Part shown: positions 1 through 8,028 of the stretch, in pieces | How positions within the stretch are numbered: the stretch's first letter is position 1 | Layout: every line of letters begins with the position of its first letter | Assembly: GCF_009649075.1 (NCBI RefSeq) | Contig: NZ_CP045737.1 | Location: 186,001-250,000, forward strand | Length of the DNA stretch: 64,000 nucleotides | Direction of reading: 5' to 3' | From: Aeromicrobium yanjiei | GTDB taxonomy: Bacteria; Actinomycetota; Actinomycetes; Propionibacteriales; Nocardioidaceae | Position numbers and translations under genes: made by a program | The notes under the pieces: model-generated | What the model saw: only the letters and a program-made list of their open reading frames with translations | What the model was told of the DNA's origin: nothing | The model's database searches: none

Positions 1-2
1 AC

Positions 3-1211
3 GCGATGGGCGAGGTGGCACGCGGCCTCGAGGTCGTCGAGTTCGCCTGTGGCATCCCCCACCTGCTCAAGGGGTCCTTCTCCGAGAGCGTCTCGACCGG
101 GATCAACGTGCACTCCAAGCGCCAACCGCTCGGAGTCGTCGGCATCATCAGCCCCTTCAACTTCCCGGCCATGGTTCCCATGTGGTTCTACCCGATCGCG
201 ATCGCGGCCGGAAACGCTGTCATCGTCAAGCCCAGTGAGAAGGCGCCGACGGCGCTCATCTGGATTGCCGAGCTGTGGAAGGAAGCAGGTCTTCCCGACG
301 GCGTCTTCAACGTCCTGCAGGGTGACAAGGTGGCGGTCGACGCGCTGCTGGACAGTCCCGACGTCAAGTCCATCAGCTTCGTGGGCTCGACCCCGATCGC
401 TCAGTACGTGTACGAGCGGGCGTCCGTCAACGGCAAACGGGTCCAGGCTCTCGGTGGGGCCAAGAACCACATGCTGGTCCTGCCGGACGCCGACATGGAC
501 CTGGTCGCTGACTCGGCCGTCAACGCCGCGTTCGGCTCCGCCGGAGAGCGCTGCATGGCCATCAGCGTCCTGGTCGCCGTCGGCTCGATCGCGGACGACA
601 TCATTGCCAAGATCGCCGACCGGGTGGCAACGCTGCGGGTCGGGGACGGGACGCTGGGATGCGACATGGGTCCCCTGGTCACCAAGGAGCACCGTGACAA
701 GGTTGCCGCCTACGTCCAGGCGGGTGTCGATGCAGGCGCGACCGCGGTCATCGACGGACGGGACGTGCGCGCCGACGGCGGAGACGATGGGTTCTGGCTC
801 GGCCCGACCTTGTTCGACCACGTCACGCCTGACATGAGCATCTACACCGACGAGATCTTCGGTCCGGTGCTGAGCGTCGTCCGTGTGGACACCTACAACG
901 AGGGCGTCGAGCTGATCAACGCGAACCCGTACGGCAACGGCGTTGCGCTGTTCACGACCGACGGTGGCGCGGCCCGCAAGTTCGAGCTCGAGGTGGAGGT
1001 GGGGATGATCGGCATCAACGTGCCCGTGCCGGTGCCGATGGCCTACTACTCCTTTGGCGGATGGAAGAACTCGCTCTTCGGGGACACCCACGCCCATGGC
1101 GTCGAGGGAGTCAACTTCTTCACCCGGGGCAAGGTGATCACGAGTCGCTGGGCCGATCCGGCGGTCGCCCCCTCGCGCGGCCTGGAGCTGGCCTTCCCGA
1201 CGATGGAGTGA
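3..1211 (+). CDS. mmsA: Methylmalonate-semialdehyde dehydrogenase, 5'-truncated
   Basis: CoA-acylating aldehyde dehydrogenase that converts methylmalonate (or malonate) semialdehyde to propionyl-CoA (acetyl-CoA) in valine, inositol or beta-alanine breakdown. The reading frame is open to the window edge, so the N-terminus (roughly 100 residues of a family norm near 500) lies outside; the ATG at 6 is unlikely to be the true start. Visible family signatures are the PFNFPAMVPMW stretch, the NAD-site VKPSEKAP and FVGSTP segments, and the catalytic cysteine in GSAGERCMA (codon 552-554). The GERCMA context and the C-terminal segment MIGINVPVPVPMAYYSFGGWK are typical of MmsA rather than of general aldehyde dehydrogenases. 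It may belong to the catabolic island that follows, but no direct link is visible. Confidence 0.92.
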   Translation, partial: AMGEVARGLEVVEFACGIPHLLKGSFSESVSTGINVHSKRQPLGVVGIISPFNFPAMVPMWFYPIAIAAGNAVIVKPSEKAPTALIWIAELWKEAGLPDGVFNVLQGDKVAVDALLDSPDVKSISFVGSTPIAQYVYERASVNGKRVQALGGAKNHMLVLPDADMDLVADSAVNAAFGSAGERCMAISVLVAVGSIADDIIAKIADRVATLRVGDGTLGCDMGPLVTKEHRDKVAAYVQAGVDAGATAVIDGRDVRADGGDDGFWLGPTLFDHVTPDMSIYTDEIFGPVLSVVRVDTYNEGVELINANPYGNGVALFTTDGGAARKFELEVEVGMIGINVPVPVPMAYYSFGGWKNSLFGDTHAHGVEGVNFFTRGKVITSRWADPAVAPSRGLELAFPTME

Positions 1212-1240
1212 GATCCCCCGGCTCGCTGCGGCTGGTGAGC

Positions 1241-1354
1241 CTAGATCACTGCGTCGATCATCAGCGCGAAGCAGGTGAAGAACAGCAAGAAGCCGATTGT
1301 CCGGAGCAGCCCGCGACGGAGTAGAGCTCGTTGGACGGGCGACAGCGGCGGCAT
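1241..1354 (-). CDS. Putative 37-residue single-span membrane microprotein
   Basis: A short minus-strand frame of 37 codons plus a TAG stop begins MPPLSPVQRALLRRGLLRT and continues into a hydrophobic segment (GFLLFFTCFALMI) before ending DAVI. A positive N-terminal patch (two RR/R clusters) followed by one hydrophobic helix is what a small inner-membrane protein with a cytoplasmic N-terminus looks like. No strong Shine-Dalgarno sequence precedes the ATG, only a weak agagtgg. It fills the otherwise empty gap between mmsA and the next gene and is antisense to neither. No family is recognised and expression is unproven; it could be chance. Confidence 0.3.
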   Translation of the reverse strand: MPPLSPVQRALLRRGLLRTIGFLLFFTCFALMIDAVI

Positions 1355-1431
1355 GCAACCACTCTAGCGCGTACCAATCATTTGCTCCATAGTGTACGCA
1401 GAGGAAGCAGGCCGACGAAAGGGGAGCAAGT

Positions 1432-1887
1432 ATGCGGGCAGCGGTTATCCGTGTCTGTGTCGATCCGGGGGGAGACCTGTCACCGGCGGCGTACGAGGCG
1501 GGGGTACAGGAGATGAGTGAGCGCGGTCTGGAGGTGGTCCACACTCCCGCGGAGCACCTGCCTGACCGCAACCGAGAGGTCGAGCTGATCGTCGACGACG
1601 CCGGGCCGGAGCAACGACTGGACCTGGTGGAGCTGTGCCGCCAAGTGTTCGAGACGGCGTGCTCGCTCGGGGTGGTGACCTACATCAGTCGCGGCACCGA
1701 CGAGGACGCGCGCGGGATCCTCTCAGGATTTGGTCTCACCGGCGAGGTTCTCCGCAGCCTCCCGGACGGGCAGGAGCTCGTCACGGTCACGGTTGCCAAG
1801 ACCGACATGCGTCGCGTGCCGGAGAGCCGGCTGCACACCGCCATGGAATCGGCACTGAACTGCGAGGTACGCATCGTTGCGGTGTGA
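1432..1887 (+). CDS. Small protein of unknown function (151 aa)
   Basis: I do not recognise this family. The 151-residue product has no signal peptide or membrane segment and no cysteine pattern suggesting metal binding. The start is well supported: ATG follows the purine-rich ribosome site aaaggggagc with normal spacing. The middle reads VTYISRGTDEDARGILSGFGL and the end NCEVRIVAV, consistent with a compact alpha/beta fold of alternating strands and helices. The gene stands alone, pointing toward the 3' end of the convergent tandem TetR gene only about 20 nt away. A 6-bp inverted repeat (GCGTAC at 1369-1374 and GTACGC at 1394-1399) lies in its upstream region and could be an operator. Confidence 0.7.
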   Translation: MRAAVIRVCVDPGGDLSPAAYEAGVQEMSERGLEVVHTPAEHLPDRNREVELIVDDAGPEQRLDLVELCRQVFETACSLGVVTYISRGTDEDARGILSGFGLTGEVLRSLPDGQELVTVTVAKTDMRRVPESRLHTAMESALNCEVRIVAV

Positions 1888-1906
1888 GAGCCCCGTGCGC
1901 GCAGGC

Positions 1907-3184
1907 TCAAGGCGTCAGGGCTCCGCGCAGCAGCGTGCAACGGAGGAACTCGTGTGCGCGGGCCTCGCTGGTGCGGGCATGGTCGCGGAACGGTATCCAC
2001 AGCAGAGTGCGCACATCGATCGCCAGGTCCTGCGGAGGTGCGACCGGGCGTATGGAGCCGTTGGCCTGACCGTCCTCGAAGAGCTTCTCCCACAACGCGA
2101 GGCGTTTCTGGGTCTGCAAGTAGTAGTCGCGAAATGGATTGGAATCCGCCTCGCGTCCGATCCAGCCGAGCTTCACGATCTCGGACTCCTCGCGGAATCG
2201 CCGGGAGGCAGTGATGAAGAGCCGCGCCATCCCATCGAGTCCCTCGACAGCGGTGGATCCTGATCCCAGGACGCTACGCACGGCGTCGTCCAGCTGCGAG
2301 GAGTAGTCGCCGAGGATCTCGCTGAGGATCTGCTCCTTTGAATCCACCCGGCGGTACAAGGTGCCCATCCGGATGCCCGCGGCATTGGCGACGTCGCGGA
2401 TCGTGGTGGCGGAGTAGCCACGGCGCGCGAACTCAGACCGTGCGGCGAGCATGATGGCTTCTCGGCTGTTGGCGGGAGGATCTGCGAGGGGAGCCTTCCA
2501 CCGAGCGATGGCATCCTCCGCGGCTCGGAGTGCTGGCGATGCGTCGAGCTCGTCCCAAGAGGGAGGGTTGGGGGACGCCCCGGTCAATAGCAGGTCGCAC
2601 GTCCGCCGAGCCAGGTCGGCGGCATCGCTGCCCGGCTCGTGTGTCATCGAGGCGGTCAGGGTGGCGTTCAGGAGCGCATACCGGAGCAGGCCCCGATGCG
2701 CGAAGGTGACCCCGGCCTCCGTGAGCATGTCGTTGATCGAGGTGTTCCAGACCTTGCCCAGCCCTCTCGGGACGAAATCCATGGCTTCGCGCAATCGGCT
2801 CGTCGCGACAGTGGGCGCCTCATAGGCCCGCAGTCGGATGGCCGCCCCGTGCTCGAAGCTGAATGCGGTGGCCTCCGCGGCGAACCGGCGCAGCTCTTCC
2901 TGGGCAGAGCCGACCCGCGAGCGCTGCTGTTTGGCCAACCTCGCCGCCAGGTCGGTGAGGCCACGGTTGAACGCCTCCATGATCTCGATCGCGATCTCTT
3001 CCTTGGAAGCGAAGTGGTGATACAGGCTCCCGGGCAGGATGCCGGTCGCCTTCGCGATCTCGTTCATGGTCGTCGAGGAGTAGCCGGCAGATTGAAAGAG
3101 ATCCGCTGCGACCTTGCGGATCTCATCGGTGCGCGCACTGTCCCTCGGTGGGGGAGGAGTCGTGCCCGGCGGCTGAAACGTCAT
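1907..3184 (-). CDS. Tandem TetR-family transcriptional regulator
   Basis: One polypeptide of about 425 residues carries two TetR-type DNA-binding domains. The first (near residues 20-70) reads RKVAADLFQSAGYSSTTMNE and continues GILPGSLYHHFASKEEI; the second, in the C-terminal half, reads MLAARSEFARRGYSATTIRD and continues GIRMGTLYRRVDSKEQI. Each is followed by an all-helical ligand-binding-like region. Ordinary TetR proteins are about 200 residues and dimerise, so this looks like a covalently linked dimer of non-identical halves. I chose the ATG at 3184, where the TetR-like part begins shortly after; ATG at 3193 and a start at 3280 are also open, and none has a strong ribosome site. It is divergent from the PucR gene and could control the island or itself. 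Ligand unknown. Confidence 0.85.
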   Translation of the reverse strand: MTFQPPGTTPPPPRDSARTDEIRKVAADLFQSAGYSSTTMNEIAKATGILPGSLYHHFASKEEIAIEIMEAFNRGLTDLAARLAKQQRSRVGSAQEELRRFAAEATAFSFEHGAAIRLRAYEAPTVATSRLREAMDFVPRGLGKVWNTSINDMLTEAGVTFAHRGLLRYALLNATLTASMTHEPGSDAADLARRTCDLLLTGASPNPPSWDELDASPALRAAEDAIARWKAPLADPPANSREAIMLAARSEFARRGYSATTIRDVANAAGIRMGTLYRRVDSKEQILSEILGDYSSQLDDAVRSVLGSGSTAVEGLDGMARLFITASRRFREESEIVKLGWIGREADSNPFRDYYLQTQKRLALWEKLFEDGQANGSIRPVAPPQDLAIDVRTLLWIPFRDHARTSEARAHEFLRCTLLRGALTP

Positions 3185-3307
3185 GGGCCCCATTATGTCG
3201 ATTTTGCTTGAAGTGTCGGGTTGATGCCGCTTCGCTCTTGCCGCGCGAAGCGGGGCAGCGGTCATCGTACATGCTCGCATGGATCAAATGTTAGGTGCGA
3301 TTTGTCT

Positions 3308-3335
3308 TCCGCCGGCGGAGGCGTTCTGCCATACT
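3308..3335 (+). promoter_or_regulatory. Palindrome plus extended -10 promoter ahead of the PucR gene
   Basis: A perfect 12-bp palindrome TCCGCCGGCGGA lies at 3308-3319. Eleven bases further on is an extended -10 element, TG at 3327-3328 followed by CATACT at 3330-3335. Transcription would start near 3342 and give a leader of about 90 nt to the chosen GTG start at 3430. The palindrome covers the expected -35 position, so a bound protein there would repress or, if PucR itself, autoregulate. Seen in sequence; the role is inferred. Confidence 0.4.
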
Positions 3336-3429
3336 CCCGATGTGGCCGCGGTCACACGAGAAGGCAACTTCTGACAGCGGGCTGAGCGCGGCCCACGCCA
3401 GGATCGGTCCGACTGGGAGGCGACGAACA

Positions 3430-5127
3430 GTGACGGTGAGTCTGTATCGCGCCGAGACGAGCGCCGCGCCAATTCGGATCGAATCATCGCTCCATGAGAT
3501 CGAGATGTCCCACCCGGACGCGCCTCCCAACGGCCTGACCATTGCCGACTTCTTGGCGATGCCGATCACCCAGCGAGGCATGCCGCTGGTGGTGACCGGT
3601 CATGACCAGCTGGACCGCAAGATCCGCTGGGTGCACGCGATAGAGCTGGCCGACACGCAAGGGCTGCTGGAAGGTGGTGAGCTGATCCTGGCCACCGGGA
3701 TCTCACTGCCTCAGTCCGCCGACGCGCTGGGTGCGTACGTCGGTGCCTTGGCGGACCAGGACGTGTCCGCGCTCGTGATGGAGCTGGGGCGGCGCTTCCA
3801 CGAGACTCCGGGGGCGATGATCCAGGCGTGCGCCCGGCGAGGCCTGCCCCTGATCGTTCTTCGGCGTGAGGTGCCGTTCATCAAGATCACGGAGGCGGCT
3901 CACACGACGATCATCGTGGGCCAGCAGCGGCTGCTGCGCGCCACGACCGCGGCGCACGAGCGCTTCACCGAGCTGACGCTGGCGGACGGCTCGGTCGACG
4001 ACCTGGTGGCAGCTGCCGCGGATCTCGCCTGCGGTGAGGTCGTCTTCGCCAATCTCATGCACGAGGTCATCTCCTTCAACACTCGCGGCCGGCCCGTCGA
4101 GACACTGCTGTCCAGATGGAATCGACGAGCCAAGATCGCCACCGCCCAGTTCGGGACCGTCGTGGACGAGGAAGGCTGCACCGTCAGCGTGCCGGTGGAG
4201 GTACGGGGGCGTCGTCGCGGCCACCTCGTGTTGTACGCCGACGACCTGCCCCAGCCCGCGCAGGTGATGGTCGTCGAGCGCGCTGCTGCGGCGCTCTCCA
4301 TCCGCCTGTTCATGGAGGACGACGAGACGCTGGTCTCCCACGCTCGCCGCACCGCGCTGTCCGACATCATCGACGGGCGTTTCGTGAGCGAGGACGCCAT
4401 GCACGCTCGCATCGGATCGCTGGGGCACGCGACCCGCAACGCGGTCCTGGTTCCTGTTCTCATCCTCTCTCGCGACCCGAACATGCCAAAGGTCCTGAAG
4501 CAGGCGCTTGTCGAGAGTCGCATCGATGCTGTCACCGGCCACCTGGGCGGCGATCGGTGGGCGGCTCTGCTTCTTCTGAAGTCGTCGACGGTGGACCCCC
4601 TCGTCGAGGACTTCGCGCGTCACGTCCACGACCTGAGCGATGGCGACCGGCCGACGATCGCAGCAGGAGCGACGGTCACCACTCTCCTTGACGTGGGGCG
4701 CTCGTTCGCCGAGGCGCTCGAAGTGGCGATGGCTGCCTCCTCGAGCGAGCCATATATCGACATGCGACCTTTCTACGGGATCCATCACATCAAGCTGCGG
4801 GGACTGCTGTTCACCATGCGGGACGATCCGCGGCTGCAGTCGTTCGTCGAACGCACGATCGGACCGTTGATCGAGCGGGACAGTCGCGAGGGAGGCGACT
4901 GGGTGCGCACAGTTGCGCTTTACCTGAAGTATCGCGGCAACAAGACACTCGCGGCGCAGGCGTTGGGGATCTCCCGCCCGACGCTGTACGAGCGGCTCGC
5001 GCGGGTGCAGCGGATGCTGCACCTCGACCTGGACGATCCCGAGTCGAGCACCTCGTTGCACGCGGCGATCATGGTCGCCCAAGCGCACTCGGGTCATGCC
5101 CACGGAAGCCGGACGCCGGATGCCTAG
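3430..5127 (+). CDS. PucR-family transcriptional regulator
   Basis: Regulator of the PucR/CdaR type, which usually activates nearby catabolic or uptake genes in response to a pathway metabolite. Residues about 30-155 form the PucR N-terminal domain (it opens LTIADFLAMPITQRGMPLVV), a central GGDEF-like CdaR region follows, and the C-terminus holds the PucR helix-turn-helix, TVALYLKYRGNKTLAAQALG and ISRPTLYERL. I start at GTG 3430 because GGGAGG at 3415-3420 gives proper spacing; a longer frame from 3295 would add arginine-rich sequence outside the domain, and ATG 3505 would begin just before it. It sits directly upstream of the ABC importer series in the same direction, so it most likely controls that series. 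Length fits the family. Confidence 0.9.
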   Translation: MTVSLYRAETSAAPIRIESSLHEIEMSHPDAPPNGLTIADFLAMPITQRGMPLVVTGHDQLDRKIRWVHAIELADTQGLLEGGELILATGISLPQSADALGAYVGALADQDVSALVMELGRRFHETPGAMIQACARRGLPLIVLRREVPFIKITEAAHTTIIVGQQRLLRATTAAHERFTELTLADGSVDDLVAAAADLACGEVVFANLMHEVISFNTRGRPVETLLSRWNRRAKIATAQFGTVVDEEGCTVSVPVEVRGRRRGHLVLYADDLPQPAQVMVVERAAAALSIRLFMEDDETLVSHARRTALSDIIDGRFVSEDAMHARIGSLGHATRNAVLVPVLILSRDPNMPKVLKQALVESRIDAVTGHLGGDRWAALLLLKSSTVDPLVEDFARHVHDLSDGDRPTIAAGATVTTLLDVGRSFAEALEVAMAASSSEPYIDMRPFYGIHHIKLRGLLFTMRDDPRLQSFVERTIGPLIERDSREGGDWVRTVALYLKYRGNKTLAAQALGISRPTLYERLARVQRMLHLDLDDPESSTSLHAAIMVAQAHSGHAHGSRTPDA

Positions 5128-5388
5128 CGCGGCTCAAACCCGTGGGCGACGGCTCCTCTTACACAGTGTCAGCAACTGGCGAGGCGCGCTGACAGCGTGC
5201 GAATGGAGCATCCACCGGCCTCCGATGATGCTGGTGGCAACCCCACTGTGTGGCGGGCGTCACGTCGAACAACAAGCGAGGCGCGGCACCGCACAGGTGC
5301 ACCAATCAAACGGCAGGGCCGCCAGGGCGTACCTGGATCGTCCGTCAAGATCCCTTGGCGGCAGCGCAGCAGAAGACAGGAGCAGTAC
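5128..5388 (+). promoter_or_regulatory. Leader/promoter region of the importer operon with inverted repeat
   Basis: This 261-nt gap holds an inverted repeat TGTCAGC (5167-5173) and GCTGACA (5188-5194) separated by 14 nt, placed about 200 nt before the substrate-binding protein gene. It could be the site for the PucR protein encoded just upstream, or a hairpin in the leader. No convincing -10/-35 pair stands out and no further gene is seen. An AGGAG ribosome site lies just before the ATG at 5389. Confidence 0.3.
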
Positions 5389-6975
5389 ATGAAGGTGACT
5401 CGACGCAAGGTGTCGAAGGCCCTGATCCCCTCACTGGCGTTGGTGATGGTGGCTGCCGCAGGCTGCAGCGCCGGCGGAGCTGGCGGCGGTGGTGGCGGTG
5501 GTGGCGGTGGTGAAGGTGGGACCCCCAAGTCGGGTGGCACGTTGACGATGGCCGTGAACCTCGAGGGACAGACGATGGATCCGGCGTGGTGCGGGACCTT
5601 CGGTTTCGACCGTTGCGCCCCGGTGTTCGGCACCCTGTTGCGCTATGACACCGAGAAGGACGAGTTCGTCCCCGGGATGGCTGAGTCCTTCGAGTCGTCG
5701 GACGGCAAGTCGTGGACCCTCAAGCTCCGTCCCGGGATGACCTTCAGCGACGGGACACCGTTCGATGCTGAGGCGGTTGTGGCGAACTGGGACCGGATCA
5801 AGGATCCCAAGACGCTCTCCCCTGCGGCGCGGAAGGTCGAGGAGATCACCTGGAAGGTCGAGGACGCGACCACAGTCGCAGTGACGAGTGAGTCGGCCAA
5901 CTTCCAGCTTCCCTGGTCTCTGACGGGTCCCATCGGCATGATCGGGTCGCCTACTGCCATCAAGGCGTCGGGCAAGGACTTCGGCAACAAGCCGATCGGG
6001 GCGGGGCCTTTCGTGCTCGACAAGTGGACTCGCAACTCGCAGGCCGAGTTCGTCCGCAACGAGAAGTACTACGAGGAGGGTCTGCCGCACCTCGACAAGT
6101 TCGTCCTGAAGGTCATCGCCCAGGACGACCAGCGCCTGAACGCCCTTCGCGCCGGAGAGATCGACATCGACTGGTCGCTGCTGACCAAGGACGCCAAGGC
6201 TGTGGAAGCCGAGGGGTTCAACGTCCTGCGTCTGCCGCTGGTCGGAGGAACCGGTCTGATCTTCAACTTCGAGGATCCCGTTGCCAAGGATCCGCTGCTG
6301 CGCGAAGCCATGCTCAAGGCTTTCGACAGCGCGCAGATCAACAACGCGGTGTACCCCGGTGACAAGCCTGTCGACGCGCTCCTGTTCCCCGACAGTCCTT
6401 ATCGCGACGACTCGAAGGGCACCTTCCCCAAAAAGGATCTCCCCGGCGCCCAGAAGCTCTTCGACGACTACCTGGCCAAGACGGGCAAGACGAGCGTGAC
6501 GCTCAAGTTCAGCACGTACGCCGGCATCCCAGCCCTCGAGCAGGTCGCGCAGATCTTGCAGTCCCAGATGGAGAAGATCAAGGGCTTGAACTTCGAGATC
6601 GACGCGATGGACGGCGGCACCTTGCAGGGCAAGGTCCTCTCCGGCAAGTGGCAGATCGCGATGGGGGCCACGCTCTCGCAGCAGGCTGATGCGCTGTACG
6701 AGGTCTTCCACAGCGAGGGCACGATCAACACGACCCGATACTCCAACCCCAAGGTGGACGCAGCGTTCGAGACGACCCGGACGTCCAATGACGAGGCAGA
6801 GGTCACCGAGGCATACAAGGTGCTGGCTGGCGAGCTGTCGAAGGACGGACCGCTGCGCAACTGGCGCTATCAGGTCGGTCACCTGTTCACGCCCAAGAAG
6901 GTCAAGGGGTTGATCCTGGCCGGCACCGCGTCGGGCGCAGGTACGTACCTGGAGCGGGCCTGGATCGACAAGTAG
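5389..6975 (+). CDS. ABC transporter substrate-binding lipoprotein, family 5
   Basis: Extracellular solute-binding protein of the peptide/opine/nickel (SBP_bac_5) family, 528 residues, which captures the substrate outside the membrane for the permease pair encoded next. The N-terminus is a lipoprotein signal: a basic start KVTRRK, a hydrophobic stretch, then the lipobox AAAGC, so the cysteine near residue 26 would be lipidated. A glycine-only linker of about ten residues follows. The mature part has family features such as GGTLTMAVNLEGQTMDPAW, LKLRPGMTFSDGTPFDAEAV and GAGPFVLDKW. ATG 5389 is preceded by AGGAG. The ligand cannot be read from sequence; the family binds peptides but also many other molecules, and the catabolic context suggests a carbon source. 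Confidence 0.93.
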   Translation: MKVTRRKVSKALIPSLALVMVAAAGCSAGGAGGGGGGGGGGEGGTPKSGGTLTMAVNLEGQTMDPAWCGTFGFDRCAPVFGTLLRYDTEKDEFVPGMAESFESSDGKSWTLKLRPGMTFSDGTPFDAEAVVANWDRIKDPKTLSPAARKVEEITWKVEDATTVAVTSESANFQLPWSLTGPIGMIGSPTAIKASGKDFGNKPIGAGPFVLDKWTRNSQAEFVRNEKYYEEGLPHLDKFVLKVIAQDDQRLNALRAGEIDIDWSLLTKDAKAVEAEGFNVLRLPLVGGTGLIFNFEDPVAKDPLLREAMLKAFDSAQINNAVYPGDKPVDALLFPDSPYRDDSKGTFPKKDLPGAQKLFDDYLAKTGKTSVTLKFSTYAGIPALEQVAQILQSQMEKIKGLNFEIDAMDGGTLQGKVLSGKWQIAMGATLSQQADALYEVFHSEGTINTTRYSNPKVDAAFETTRTSNDEAEVTEAYKVLAGELSKDGPLRNWRYQVGHLFTPKKVKGLILAGTASGAGTYLERAWIDK

Positions 6976-7006
6976 GCCCGCTGGTTCGTTGTCCGACCTC
7001 TGGCGC

Positions 7007-7034
7007 GGGCGCACCCGTCACTCTGGGTGCGCCC
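7007..7034 (+). terminator. Intra-operon hairpin between binding-protein and permease genes
   Basis: A perfect 10-bp inverted repeat, GGGCGCACCC (7007-7016) and GGGTGCGCCC (7025-7034) with an 8-nt loop, lies 31 nt after the lipoprotein stop. No T-run follows, so it may act as a partial terminator or as a 3' stabiliser that keeps binding-protein mRNA more abundant than permease mRNA, as is known for such operons. Its right arm covers the GTG at 7027, which argues for a later permease start. Confidence 0.6.
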
Positions 7035-7065
7035 CGCCAACCACCGAAGAACGGGTGATTGTGCC

Positions 7066-8028
7066 GTGAAGCTCATACGTGTCCGACGCCGGGCGCTACC
7101 GGTAGCCAAGTTCGTGCTGCTGATCTGGATGGTCAGCGTGGCCGTCTTCCTCCTGCTCGAGCTGATTCCAGGCGATCCCGTCGACGGGCTGGTGCCGCCA
7201 GGCGCAAGCCAGGAGATGCGGGACCAGGCGACGCGGATCTACGGCCTGGACCAGCCGCTCGTGCAGCGATACCTCGACTGGGTCGGCGGCATCTTCCAAG
7301 GAGACTTCGGCCGGTCCTTCACGACCCAGAGCCCGGTGATGTCGATGATCGCCGAACGCGCTCCCGTCTCCTTGGAGATCGCCTTCTTGTCGATGGTCCT
7401 CGCGCTGGTCATCTCCATCCCGGTGGGCGTTTGGTCGGCATACCGCCCCGGCGGAGTGATCGACAAGATCGCCACGGCTCTGACCTCGGCCACGTTGGCG
7501 ACGCCATCGTTCGTGCTCGGCATCCTGCTGGTGTTCATCTTCGGAGTCCAGCTCGGGCTGCTGCCGATCCTCGGCTGGGTCCCCTTCGCGGAAGACCCCC
7601 TGCTGCACATTCAGTACCTGATCCTCCCGGTGGTCACGCTGGCCGCAGGCGAGACGGTGTTGTTCACGCGCCTCCTGAAGGGCGACATGATGGCGACGCT
7701 CCAACAGGACCACGTGCTCTCGGCCCGGGCGCGTGGCCTGCCGACATGGCGGATCCTGGCCCGGCATGCGCTGCGCCAGTCGTCGTTCTCCTTGGTGACG
7801 GTGTCTGGCGTCGTCATCGGTCGACTCATCGGCGGCACCGTCATCATCGAGGCGATCTTCGGCCTCCCGGGTATGGGAACGCTCGTCGTCAACTCGATCC
7901 TGTCGCGCGACTACATCGTCGTCCAGGCGGTCGTCCTGCTCAGCGCGCTCGTCTATCTGCTCATGAACACTCTCGTGGACCTGGCCTATCCATGGCTTGA
8001 TCCGCGGGTACGAAAGGCGGCCTCCTGA
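7066..8028 (+). CDS. ABC transporter permease, DppB/OppB type
   Basis: First of two membrane subunits of the importer. About six hydrophobic helices are visible, beginning with KFVLLIWMVSVAVFLLLEL, followed by the typical first-periplasmic-loop sequence PGDPVDGLVP and the YGLDQPLVQRYLDWVGGIFQGDFG signature of DppB-like permeases. Near the C-terminus lies the EAA loop for ATPase contact (ARARGLPTWRILARHALRQS). I place the start at GTG 7066 because the upstream GTG at 7027 is buried in a hairpin arm; the ribosome site is weak, so the start is uncertain. The stop overlaps the next start by one base (TGATG), implying coupled translation with the partner permease. Confidence 0.9.
   Translation: MKLIRVRRRALPVAKFVLLIWMVSVAVFLLLELIPGDPVDGLVPPGASQEMRDQATRIYGLDQPLVQRYLDWVGGIFQGDFGRSFTTQSPVMSMIAERAPVSLEIAFLSMVLALVISIPVGVWSAYRPGGVIDKIATALTSATLATPSFVLGILLVFIFGVQLGLLPILGWVPFAEDPLLHIQYLILPVVTLAAGETVLFTRLLKGDMMATLQQDHVLSARARGLPTWRILARHALRQSSFSLVTVSGVVIGRLIGGTVIIEAIFGLPGMGTLVVNSILSRDYIVVQAVVLLSALVYLLMNTLVDLAYPWLDPRVRKAAS

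Noticed and set aside
3295..3429. N-terminal extension of PucR from 3295
   Set aside because: Arginine-rich sequence overlapping the likely promoter; a good ribosome site precedes GTG 3430.
7027..7065. Longer start (GTG 7027) for the first permease
   Set aside because: It lies in the right arm of a perfect hairpin and adds residues unlike a permease N-terminus.
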